Assembly: GCA_035610835.1 (NCBI GenBank)
Contig: CM069457.1
Location: forward strand, 15,470,149 to 15,534,148
Source of the DNA: Ophiura sarsii
Lineage: Eukaryota > Echinodermata > Ophiuroidea > Amphilepidida > Ophiuridae
Length of the DNA stretch: 64,000 nt
Reading direction: 5' to 3'
Every line of letters begins with the position of its first letter. Position 1 is the stretch's first letter. The position numbers were made by a program, and so were the translations under genes. The notes below the pieces were generated by a model. The model saw nothing but the letters and a program-made list of their open reading frames with translations. It had not been told where the DNA came from and did not search any database. Below are positions 49,969 to 61,200 of the stretch, in pieces.

Positions 49969-52325
49969 ATCATCATCATCCTTCGGCTGCGGAGCAGGCG
50001 ACCACAAGTTTTCTCCAAGCACGGCGATCTGTAGCAAGAGTGGCTATCTGACGTTCTTGAAACATGCCTTCATTGTCACCAAGTAAGCGCTGTATGTACT
50101 TCAAGTATGATGTGCTTGGACGACCAGGTCTCCTTCGGCCATGTGTTGGTATGCAAGTGGCATACATTCTAGCAGGCTCTTCATCAGGGAGACGGAGAAT
50201 ATGTCCAAAAAATCTCAGCTGGCGACCTTTTACACGGTTGATAAGAGGCTCTGTCTGGGTCATGTCATAAATGGTGGTGTTCGGGACATGATCCATGCGT
50301 TTGATGTTAAGCATTATCCTGTAGCAAGAGGTAGCATAGGCATTTATTTTGCACTCCATATCTTGAGATATCACCCAAGATGCACAGCCATACAGCAAAA
50401 TGGTCACACAGGTGGTGCTAAATAATATCAGTTTGGTTGCGATAGCTACTTGAAGACTCCTCCAGAGGTATTCCAACTTCCAGAATGCGCACCATGCCAA
50501 CGCCCTGCGTCTTTTAAGGTCACTTGCACCCGATGTCATCGTAGAGCCCAGATATCTGAAATCCGTCACATGGCTGATGGTTTCCCCATAGACCTGTAGT
50601 GTTGGGTGAGGATTGCAGTTGGCCGTCATATACTCTGTTTTGGGAACGCTAATGATGAGGCCAAGGTCTTTTGCTGCTGCAGCAGTTTTTGTCAGCTGGG
50701 TCTGAGCTCGTGGAATTGTTGTCTTAAGTAAGGCAATATCATCAGCAAAATCAAGGTCGTTTAGAACAACGGCGGGATGACGTCTAGAGCGACGCTGATG
50801 TGTCACAACTCCTGAGTCAAGGTCAGATGTGGCTTTCTTCAATAGGTAGTCTACCAGTATCACAAATAGGAATGGAGCTAGGACATCACCTTGTAGCACT
50901 CCGGTGGAGACAGCAACAGGATCTGAGATGCTGCCATCTACCATCACAGCACTTTTCGAGTTGTTGTACATCACACCTATGGCATCGACAAGATGTTTTG
51001 GTATTCCGTAATTTCGCAGCACTGCAAACATGACTTTCCTGTTTATTGAGTGGAAAGCTTTCTTGAAGTCTATGAATGTGACTGTGAGAGGTAACTGATG
51101 GTCCTTGAACCCTTCCATAATCCTCCTGAGGATATGGATTTGCTGTGCACAGCTTCTTCCAGGACCGAAACCAGCCTGGTTGTTTCTCAAGATGGGGTCG
51201 ACATGATCTCTAATTCTGTTTAGCAGGATCTTGTTATACACCTTGGCTGCAATTGACAGTACCGACATTCCTCTATAATTTGTCATTTGAGATAGGTCTC
51301 CCTTCTTTGGTAGAGGTACAATAACGCTGGTGGTCCATTGGTAGCATTCTGCAGCTTTTTTCAGTCAAACCTCGGTCTCTTGCAGGGTTTCCCTTTGGTG
51401 GATCTTAGGCTGCACTTGAGCTTGATGCTGAGGATCCGGTGATCGGAGTCTATTTCCACCGAGTTGTAGGTTCTGCAGTTCCGTAAGGAGTTAGTCCACT
51501 TGCTGTTTATTAGAATGTGGTCCAGCTGATGTTTTGACCCTGCTGGATGCATCCATGTCCAGAGACGACGTCTGGGTTGAAGAAATCTTGACTGTGCGGG
51601 ACGAAGTTTGAACTCCTCGCACATGCTCACAAGCCTCTCTCCATTGCTGTTTGTTGAGTCATAAAAACAGTGAGGTCCAACAATATCGGGGTGTGATGAG
51701 TGGCTGTCTGATCCTACTCTGGCATTGAAGTCTCCCAAAACCAAGTGGATATTATGAGGTTTCACCTGCTCAAGATGGTCCTCCAAGCTGATGTAGAACT
51801 CATTCTTATCATCAGGTGAAGCACCTTCAGTTGGAGCGTAAATGGATGTAATGGTGAGTTTAGGATTACCATGGAACGTGGCAGTAATAACTCTACTGCT
51901 GATGGAGTTCACACTTTGTAGACACCTGTGTCTGTGTTTCGACATTAGAATGCCCACACCTCCCTGACGCTGATCTGTGGCCGAGCTATATATTAGGACC
52001 CAGTTCCTGTCATCGGACCATAACTCATCGGTGTTGTTAGAAGTAATGAGGCGATGTTCCTGTATACCACTGATGTCTATACCTGCATCTGCGCAGCCTA
52101 CAAATAATTGGTGTACCTTCCCTTGTCGGTATAGGGTACGCACGTTGTATGTAGATACAACAAGAGGTTTGAAGGCAGATAGACGACGCTTCCCAGGACC
52201 AACAGTTCGTGATGTTGTGCCGATTTCCCGCTGGCCCGTCATAGAGTCATTTGTTGACAGCCGCCCAGCTACCTTCGAATTTATAGTACTCGTTTTTTTC
52301 TTTGTGGTTTTTGTAATCGAATAGG
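49969..52325 (-). pseudogene. RTE-like LINE with endonuclease and RT, internally deleted
   Basis: Minus strand. The first frame (52242-51361, 293 codons) is an APE-type endonuclease: STYNVRTL, GIQEHRL, SIYAPTEG, LVLGDFNARVG, QLDHILIN, SDHRILSI. A stop follows. The second frame begins at about KKAAECYQWTTSVIVPLPKK (51360) and runs to 49976: NYRGMSVLSIAAKVYNKILL, NQAGFGPGRS, FIDFKKAFHSI, GVLQGDVLAP, LDFADDIALL, LLYGCASW, RQLRFFGHILRL. Both domains retain catalytic-looking residues. Compared with intact relatives the stretch joining EN to RT is missing, and the frames are separated by the stop. The 3' end is (GAT)n. Inactive as it stands. Confidence 0.9.
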
Positions 52326-52394
52326 TGCCAGATTATTTTGGCCCGGTCTGGCAAGCTATACGGGTGATGTGATTAGCCCTGTTTAGCCTTGGTC

Positions 52395-52535
52395 CGGGTG
52401 CACTATTTAATCCATAGTTGGGAACTATTTAACCCATAGTTTGGAACTATTTATCCCATAGTTGGGAAACTATTTAACCCATAGATGGGACACTATTTAA
52501 CCCATAGCTGGGACTATTTTATACCATAGCTGGTA
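52395..52535. repeat. 25-bp tandem repeat
   Basis: Six copies of about aactatttaacccatagttggg. Confidence 0.9.
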
Positions 52536-53230
52536 AGACAATGATCAGTAGCACCATGCAAGTAACAGTTACTTCCATGGTAGTACCCAGAGCTACCCCA
52601 ATAGCTCAAGGCCTACTGGTCAGATTGCCCCGGAGCTCCGTCTGTAACCAAAAGCAGAAGTAGATGGATAGATTGAGTACCGGATGACCAACTTGGGAAT
52701 ACCTCTGGATATAATTCTAGCCCTACCAGAAAACACAGCACCCAATAGTATTGCCCCGTTCTCCCGCAGTTTAAGGAACAAGTCCAGCCGGAACATAACT
52801 CACAAAGGCTCTAATACTTCCAGGTATTAACCCTACCTACCACACCCAGATTGATCACCTGCACTGAACTCTGCTTTCAGGCATCAGCAGACGCTCCCAC
52901 TGGTGCACTCGCTGGCTGTACCGTCTGGGATGGAATATTGTGCACCACGGTAGCGGTCTATGTAAGATATAAGATCAGACCGGCCAGAAAGAAGCTATAC
53001 CTTCTCTTAATCTCTTGTCTTTTAATATCTTTGGTTCCTTTCTATTTTAAACTGTTGTTGTATCATATTGTTGTTCAAACCATTAATACTTCTTAATTTT
53101 GATTCAATTTGAAGAGAAAAAATGGATCGTCACGCATGAGCGACACAAGCTTTGTTTCTATAATAAGCTAGTATTGAGGCTATTAACTTGAGGGACATTT
53201 AAACAGGTAAAGACGTAGTCATGGGTAATT
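52536..53230. other. No supported gene
   Basis: Sequence between the LINE and the right arm of its host. It could be LINE 5' UTR or host interior. An 81-codon frame at 52851 is unremarkable. Confidence 0.4.
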
Positions 53231-53375
53231 AGCAGTGGCTTAGACTTCTTTTTCATATTGGGGATTCAATTTCCTACAAACTTGATAAAAAATGATATAG
53301 TCCATTAGTGTTGAACCTAACGAAATCCATTCTCCAATGTGAAAATGAAATCTAAGCCATTGGTGATTCACCAAA
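53230..53375. repeat. Small inverted repeat (AGTGGCTTAGA)
   Basis: agtggcttagacttctttttcat...atgaaatctaagccattgg, about 140 bp, no target duplication identified. Confidence 0.6.
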
Positions 53376-54222
53376 TACCACTTTATTTAGAAGTCCCTAA
53401 ACACTTGTCAAATAAAACAATGCATGGGGTCACTCAAGTGTGACAAACTTCTTTTACCCGTTAAATTTAATTAAGGAGAAGAATTATTAATGATTTGAAC
53501 ACCCATAACTAATAACAATTACAACAGAAAGACACACAAGATTATATTGGGTAGACAAAAGATTATGAGAATACACAAGTTTCTTTCAAACAAGCTGTAA
53601 TAGCACACACATTTTTTAGCACTTTGCCAAACAGGTAAAATCACCATGTTTTACATAATGGAATGTATCTTGAGTTTGATAAATCCGATATTGATGATCT
53701 AAAATTATAATGAAATAGTACAGTTGTCAAAGATGATGTAAAAACAACGGACATAATTCCATCGATTTTGATGATGACAAACATTATTGAACTTTGGGCA
53801 TCGTTGGGTACTAATCATTTTGGGACAGCCTGTAGACAAAATGATGAGCTTGTACTTGCTCATGCCTATAGACATTAAACCATAGATTACACATATGCAA
53901 TTTGGGAAACATGTGACCCCCACCCCCCTTGTGGGCACAGCATGACCCCGAAAATCCCGAAAAACACTTCTGGTGAATAAAGTGGCTACTTTGGGTGGCA
54001 ATAGCATAAGAAAAGCATTTCATTTGATGGCAGATTCTTGAAATATGACTTAAAGTTAGTTAGCAGTTAGAGAACCAAATATCAGCTTTCTTACATTACA
54101 AAGGACGGGAGGGTAACAAGAGTACCTGCTTTCGGACTCAAATCATAAATTGCTCATAATGTTTCCGACATTTACTTAGTGTAATGCTTACTAAGCGGTG
54201 GTTGATTTAAAAGAGAAATTAA

Positions 54223-55289
54223 GGGGGGAGTCTGGGTTGAGAAATATGTGTTTTTGGCTAGGTAAGGAAATATGAGATATCGCATACATCATATGCAATA
54301 AAATGTTAGCTTCAAAATGCTTTTTAATCGACTGAAATCGGACATTCCATTTTAATGTTGTGTTTGAAGAAAGTTATATCGGTGACGCGAATTTGTATCA
54401 ACATTGCGGTTTCCTTATAGATTAGCATGTAATATTTTTCAAGCAGTGATATTTAACTACATTTTTGAAAAAAATATTATTAAAGGTTTAGTAAAACATC
54501 TTGTATTCAAAAATGGTATTATAAATATTGAATTTACATTTACCATGAAATTTGATTAATATTTCGTAATTTTGGTGTATTTCTCACGTATTTTACTGTT
54601 TTTCCACCCTGCTATATTTAACAACTTGCCATGGTTACAGTATAAAACATATTAAATCAATTAATCGGCTGCATTTATCTTAGCAAAACTTTGATTATAA
54701 ATTACAATAATTATTTTTGCAAACATAAATGTAAAAAAATGGATGTAAAGGTTAGTTTACGAGTGAAAAGCGCCCTCTACGTTATGTGATTTTTAAACCC
54801 CGATATCTCAAAACCTCGAAAAGCGGAAAATTTGAAACCGTTCTGGATGTAACTCAAAAACGAAATATCGGATTTGTATAATATTTGGTATACATAATAA
54901 GCTCATGAAGGGCTACAAAATAATGAAGCCTAATTTTTAAAATTCTTTTCAAAATTTGAATTAGCATGCAAAATTACCTGATTGGTCGACCCCTGGTTAC
55001 CATAGCAACGGTATCAAAAATCCGGCTTCATTATTTTGTGCGGAATGTTACTGTTAACCTTCAACCCAAATACCAGCACACTACTATTTAGCGTTGTTGA
55101 GTTACATTCAGAACGGTGTTTAGCCAATCAGAGCCCCTGTATGGTTACCATGGCAACCAGAGCAACATTTTAGGTCAATTTTGAAAGTTTGCGATATTGG
55201 CTATATTATGGTATATAACACATATCGGCCCAGTTTTGGGACAGTTGTTGAAATCGATATCCTATATAGCGGCTTTTGACCCCAGACCC
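54223..55289. mobile_element. TTAA-flanked element (GGG...GTCTGGG)
   Basis: TTAA|GGGGGGAGTCTGGGTTGAG...TTTTGACCCCAGACCC|TTAA. 1067 bp, with internal inverse motifs (ctacaaaataatgaagcc / ggcttcattattttgtgcgg; ggttaccatagcaac / ggttaccatggcaacc). No transposase frame. Confidence 0.65.
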
Positions 55290-55744
55290 TTAACTAAAGG
55301 CACGTACCCAACAAAACTCTTTCTCGTGGCAAAACTTATTGGATGATGTGTTGTTAAAATAAACAACATTGATTTTTTAAACTTGAAATTCCTATTTTGT
55401 CTTACCTCACAAAATATATTTGATTCTATGTCAAACGGTAAATGCTCCCGATTGAAACTCGATAAACGCTGGCTCTTTATCCGACATTTAAATGATAAAT
55501 TTCCAAACTAGGAAAGTATATCTTATTAAAATCTGACAATTAAATGTCTTGCTGAATGTTGTGTTGGCCTACCGTATTGGACTAAAAGACACGCGGTATT
55601 GAATGTTCTAGACATCATATTAAACTGATATGAGGTTTGATGTGTATAATTATGGCAGTAGGCCTATTTATCGTACGATAGGGTCAAACTTGCTACTCAT
55701 AAGGGTCGCTAGTCATAAGGATCACTAGTTACAAGGGTCGCTAG

Positions 55745-55852
55745 TCATAAACCATAATCCTACCCTAACCCTACCCCTAACCATACCCTAACCCTACCCC
55801 TAACCCTAAACCTAAACCTACCCTAACTCTACCCTAAATCAACCCTAAGATA
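55745..55852. repeat. Telomere-like CCCTAA-rich tract
   Basis: Degenerate cctaaccctaccc(c)taacc units over about 105 bp, flanked by ggtcgctagtcataa motifs (direct upstream, inverse downstream). Probably part of a mobile element and not a telomere remnant. Confidence 0.7.
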
Positions 55853-56690
55853 CTTTTATGACTAGCGCGCTGGTATAGGAAAATACACGTTATGACTAGC
55901 GACATTCATAGCGGGTAGACCCCTTACGATCAAACAAAGAGCGAACTGGCTTACTGAGAGTTATTTAAAACAATGACAGGGCCTTTCTTGCCTTCTGTAA
56001 ACGATGATCTATGGAGACGACTTGTTGACATTCACCCGGTAATTCATGACTATGGAACTTCAGGTTTATGAAACTGTTTGCTAAAGAAAGCTCGCTTGCT
56101 TTCGTAACTAAGATGACTCCGGGAAAGTACAAAATTGATATTAGTCCAATACTATTTGGACTAATGCGGAAAACGAAATGCCATTCTAGACTTAGAGTGA
56201 CTTATAATATACAATGAGCTTTGTATATATGTCTTCTTAACATTCTTAACTTAAAATGTCCTCTCCCCTGAGTATTAACTGCTAGGGAGGAGACAAATAG
56301 GATGGGAATGTCCTATAGAGTAAAGGCCCACCATGTTTAAGATAAAACAATGGTAACGGCATGCAGAGTATAGCTATCCTAGTAGACATACGAGAACTGA
56401 GATATAAGCTTCCAGAGTCGGAACATATTACAAATGCGACTTTACCGGGGACTTTACGCGAATCGCGAAGGTGAAAAAGGCGTTCTCGTCCAAATTTCAA
56501 CGAGCCATATCGGGAAAAGGACATGGAGTATGATTTTACTTTTTTGTATTTGTTAATTGTTGTCAGAGACCATTATTCTGATGAAGTTTCATCAAAATCT
56601 GATAGGGCCACTTGGGGACCATTGGTTGATTTGACATGGAATGACCCATAGATAGTTTTCTTATCTTCATGACCCTTTATTTTAACTATT
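55853..56690. other. No gene seen
   Basis: No recognised exon or repeat partner. Confidence 0.4.
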
Positions 56691-56692
56691 TA

Positions 56693-56812
56693 AAATGAAT
56701 GAATGAATGAATGAATGAATAGGTAGGTAGGTGAATAGGTGAATGAATGAATAGGTGAATAGGTGAATAGGTAGGTGAATGAATGAATGAATGAATGAAT
56801 GAATGAATTACT
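56693..56812. repeat. (GAAT)n microsatellite
   Basis: gaatgaatgaat with interspersed gaataggtgaatagg units. Confidence 0.95.
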
Positions 56813-56949
56813 GCTTTACGTAATGATACCACAATTGTATTACTGTGACTGAAGGGCCTGGTGATTTTGTGTTAATGGGGTCCCTGTTAAATGTTATCAT
56901 TATGTGCCCTCTTAAAGGTTAGTTTTAGTCTGGAAATTAACAGTAGGTA

Positions 56950-57496
56950 CGAGGGGGACGGTATCAACATGTTTTTGAAATCACCCAGAAGTGAATGAGC
57001 TATATCTATGAAATGTTATCAGTGTACATTTAATCACTGGCCCTTCAGACATTATGGTGCAAAAATGGTCTCATATAAGTATATCTACTTTCGTTGCAGG
57101 TGGCGCTAGATGCCAAGGCCTTGTCAATCAATGTCGTCTTCAAACGGTGCTGTGTAAATGATAATGGTCCAATAACTGTATTTTGTGGGACGCCTTCAAG
57201 AGGAGTATGAAGCTTAGAAGGTTTTGACATTTTGTACCTCATACTCCTTTGGAAGGCGTCCCACAAGGATCAGTTATTGGACCATTTTTTATTTACCATT
57301 TACACAGCACCGTTGGAAGACGTCATTGATTTCCATGGCATTGGCATCTAGCGCTACCTGTACAGAAAGTAAACATACTTATGAGACAATTTTTACACCC
57401 TAATGTACATAAGGACCAGTAATTACACAGACAACATTTTATCGATATAGCTCCTTCACTTCTGGGTGATTTCAAAAACTTGTTGATACCCCCTCG
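56950..57496. mobile_element. TA-type foldback whose arms encode an RT motif
   Basis: CGAGGGGGACGGTATCAAC... and the inverse of CGAGGGGGTATCAAC... are terminal; TA at 56948-56949 and 57497-57498. The arms are about 260 bp. Near the centre the right-hand arm read forward gives EGVPQGSVIGP, a reverse-transcriptase block, and the left arm carries its inverse. A related half lies at 49234. Confidence 0.9.
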
Positions 57497-58315
57497 TATA
57501 TGGTGTATTCAAGATCCGTATTTTGTTATAGTGACTTGTTGAACACGTTGGTTGCGAGTCTTAACACATACATACATACACCTTTACACCCCTACGAAAG
57601 GCTTTTATACCGCGCCATTTCTAAAAGACCACGGCGCAAAAATATATACACAAAAACACATGAAATTCTACATAGCATCAAAAGCAATAAACATAAATAT
57701 ATAACAAGATTAATTATAAGAAGCAATCAGATTTGTGAAAACAGGTGATGTTTGAGAGCTTTCTTAAACACTGTAACAGAGCATGATGTGCGGACTGCAA
57801 CTGGTAAGTTGTTCCATAGTTTTGGTGCAGCATCGAAGAAAGCTTTGTCAGCAGCTGATGCAAGAGTCCTGTTATGAATTTTGTGTTCTGTTAGACGAGA
57901 CAAATCGGATGCAGAACGCAATCCCTCTCGCCCTGGTGAGTACAGAGTCAGGTCAGATGTTAAGTAAGCCGGACCCAAACCTGCGAGACATTTGTAAATG
58001 TAGAGCATGGTCTTGAAGTAGATGCGCTCCGTCACAGGTAGCCAGTGCAGTTGTTTCAAAAGTGGGGAAGCATGTTCATTTTTTGCAACACGGAAGATTA
58101 GCTTCCCAGTTCTGCAGAACTTGCAGACGAGCAATTTCTTTAGCATTATCACCCATGAGTATAACACATTCCCATAGTATAGTCTGGACAGAACAAGGGA
58201 ACGGACAATGTCATTGCATGTGTTGAAATCAAGAAAGCGACGAATTCGCTAAATGTTCCTCAGATGGAATGATACACTACTGCGAAGAGTTGAAACTTGC
58301 CTGGACATAGTCATA

Positions 58316-58440
58316 TGGGTATCAAATATGACTCCTAGGTTTCTCACAGTCTCAGATGGGTATCAAATATGACTCCTAGGTTTCTCACAGTCTCAGATGG
58401 GTATCAAATATGACTTCTAGGTTTCTCACAGTCTCAGATG
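58316..58440. repeat. 41-bp tandem triplication inside the LINE
   Basis: tgggtatcaaatatgactcc + taggtttctcacagtctcaga three times; the third copy has one change. Confidence 0.95.
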
Positions 58441-59652
58441 GGTGAATGATTTCATTACCAATTGTCAGTGTCACAGGAGGCAAACGGCGTTTATTATGCG
58501 GTGAAATGGCTACGAAAAACTCTGTCTTATCACTGTTAAGTTTCAATGAGTTGCTTGTCATCCACAAGCTGATCTCGCGAATGCAAGATGCAAGTGAGTA
58601 GAGAGCAGATTGAATGGAAGAGTCATCTGAGGGATCAAACTTCGCCAGTAGCTGCACATCATCAGCATAGAGATGGTACATCAAACCATGCTTCCTTATA
58701 ATCCTTCCAATTTGTATTGTATAGATGGAAAAAGATAATGGTCCCACTATGGAGCCCTGAGGCGTTCCGTAGTTCAGCATGTTCAGCGAACATTTCTTGG
58801 AATGAGCACCATTGATATTTACACTTGTGGTTCGCCCGGTGAAATAAGAGACGACCCACTTTACAGCAGTGCCTGTCAGTCCAACTTCGTTCTTCATTAT
58901 CAAAGAGTACACTGTGACTTATAGTGTCGAAAGCAGCACTAAGATCCAGGAGCACAATGAACACGCCTTGTTGTTGTTGGTGGAGAGAAATCATGATGTC
59001 ATTTTTGACGCTAAGTAATGCAGTCTCTGTGCTGTGTGCCGCGCGCCCGGTACGCTGATTGAAGTGGTTCGCCAAGGTTGTTTACCAACATGTGATAAGA
59101 AAGGAATGTTTGACACTGGTCGGTATGCTTCAGGTTGTTTGGATCGAGAGATGGCTTCTTGATGATAAGGCTGATAATGGCGTGCTTCAAGCTCTGTGGA
59201 AAAAACCTAAGGATATGGACATATTAACAATTTTGGTAATGTGGTAATGGCAGAAACAAAGATACGGTATAAGAGTTATTCTTCAAAAACCATGTTGGGA
59301 TGGGGTAAGAATGCAACTCTTAGCTGCAAACCTATTGATTAATTGTGTGACCTCATCCTAAACTCAGATAGTTCACCAGTAACATTACCATCATTATACA
59401 AGTTATCCACAGAACTACAGTCAATTTGCACCCTTTCTTTTTCAAGATCATTTTGTATTTTATCAACTTTTTCTTGAAAAAACAAATTCAAAGCAAAGTC
59501 ATCTGCCAGGCATTGGATAGAGTCATGTGTTGGCAAGATCTTGGTGCCATTGTTTAAAAGGCCATTAACAGTTCTATAAACTGCTTTGACATCAGCCCCT
59601 TTTGATTTGGTCTTTAAATAGGATTTCTTAGAGTTCTCAATCATAGAGTTAA

Positions 59653-60004
59653 AGACCCAGGCATCTACTCATTCCACCAGTGGCTTAATCCAGCCAATCT
59701 GCCAATCTGACACAGTTGAGCAATAGAGGGCGCTGCAATACCAAATGTTTTAAATGCCTTTTACTCTTGATATCCATGATCAGTAGACTCCGTTTCCTTT
59801 TCAAAAATATGGTTAAATGTATTTTCAAATATTGTTCGTAAAAATCAGTTGATTTAAGCTAAGATAAACGATAAGAAACATAAAAATGTTATTTTGACAA
59901 TGCCCATGTTTTATTGAATTAACACCATAGATTTTGTATTTTGTAAATATTATATATTAAGATTTACAGTCAAATTGTCCAACATTTAGTAGATGCCTGG
60001 GTCT
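59653..60004. mobile_element. TTAA-type MITE, AGCCCCAG family (copy 2) inside LINE
   Basis: TTAA|AGACCCAGGCATCTACT...AGTAGATGCCTGGGTCT|TTAA. The LINE frame continues on both sides of a single TTAA. Confidence 0.92.
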
Positions 60005-60725
60005 TTAACAAGTTTTTTAAGGTCCAAGTAAAGCTGATGATGGACAGTCCGGTCTTGTTCCGTTTCTTTTCGTATTTTCTTCATGGATCTCGGTATGTAA
60101 TGTGCTACACGGAGAAAGCAATTACATTGTGTTCTAAATACGGAGGGTGGTTGAGAACTCCCAAAAGGAAACCATGCAACACGCATTGACAATAAACAGT
60201 TCCAAGTTTGTTCCTTGAGTCTTATACTTAATCGTTTAATCACCTACGGATAATCATATCGTTCTTCCTTTCACTGAAACTTGACTTTGTTAATACTGCT
60301 TACTATTCGTAAAGACGATATCGCTTGTCCTTCAGAAGCAGCCATTTCTCAACAACAACAAAGCTACTTCCTAGAAACACTGAATCCATCTGAAAACTTT
60401 ACTTATACGATAGAGGGCGTAAACACTGATCATGGACAGTCGGACATTACACCGGCCCCAATCGCACTAATCACAAATTTGAGCGATTCATGCAAAATAT
60501 TAATACTCTAATCAACATGATAATCTGTGAGAAAATCCTAAATCCAAAACTGTGCATGAACTAAATTTGAAATCTGAATTTGTAATTTCACTCTCAATAT
60601 GACACAATATCATCATAGTACATAATCAGGACTCCTTATTAATGAAATCTAAATTTGGAGTGATAATCTTTTTGTGACATTTGTATAACTATAACATGTA
60701 CATGTCTGATTGGCATAAATGGTTA

Positions 60726-60840
60726 ACTGAAACTAATAATAATAATAAACTGAGATTTATAGAGCGCCTAATAGCAGAGGCCTCAAAGCGCTGTACAATA
60801 TAAAAACCAATAGACAAGATATTATACAATATACATTAAT
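60726..60840 (+). repeat. Common repeat end (taaTAA)n-gagcgcct...caaagcgctgtac
   Basis: taataataataa, gatttatagagcgcct and gcctcaaagcgctgtaca, a short block with the look of a SINE or element terminus. Confidence 0.5.
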
Positions 60841-60944
60841 CAATTAATTTGGTTAGATAATCCTAAGTACCTCTCCAACCAAGCGCATGCGCCGCCGGTT
60901 TTCGATGGTGGAGTACACCTAAAAAAAAGAGCAATATCTTATTA

Positions 60945-61200
60945 TATTAGTCGAGAAGCGACTAATATACTGTATTCTTCCTGTTTCTTATATTAGTCGA
61001 GAAACGACTAATATACTGCAGTATACGAATACATGTATTCGTCCTGTTTCTTTCTTCTTTCTTCTTCTTCTTTCTTCCGTCATGGGACCTATAGCTCCGT
61101 AACCATTGAGCCGATTTTGACCATATTTGGTCATAAGTACCCTTATGGGCACCACTACTCAGGTTGTAAAGCATAAGGGGTCAAAGGTCAAACAAGAGTA
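60945..61200. repeat. Twin hairpins and TTTCTTC tract
   Basis: tattagtcgagaagcgactaata (60951-60973) and tattagtcgagaaacgactaata (60991-61013) are two 9-bp-stem hairpins, followed by a pyrimidine tract and a gccgattttgaccatatttg block. Repeat-element terminus by appearance. Confidence 0.6.

Larger units (their letters stand above)
49722..53832. mobile_element. TIR element (CAGGCYGTCCCAAAATGA) containing a nested LINE
   Basis: The left arm 49722-49968 and right arm about 53578-53832 are inverse copies (caggccgtcccaaaatgatt... / ...aatcattttgggacagcctg), TA on both sides, sharing gcccaaagttcaat, catcatcaaaatc and acagcttgtttgaaagaaact. A related solo end lies at 40328. Confidence 0.85.
57727..60243 (-). 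pseudogene. CR1/L2-like LINE relic with MITE insertion
   Basis: Minus strand, in order: pre-RT (HHQLYLDLKKLV...SMIENSKKSYLKTKSKGADVK, 60243-59339), a decayed middle, RT (AHSTETALLSVKND, VLLDLSAAFDTISH, GTPQGSIVGPLSFSIY, HLYADDVQLLAKFD, NSLKLNSDKTEFFV; 59075-58440), then the C-terminal domain (KQLHWLPVTERIYFKTMLY...AFFDAAPKLWNNLP; 58167-57727). Frameshifts separate the parts. A 41-bp segment (58316-58438) is triplicated. The YADD active site survives, but the element cannot be functional. Confidence 0.88.

Noticed and set aside
60945..61020. Hammerhead ribozyme
   Set aside because: The hairpins lack the conserved CUGANGA and GAAA core.
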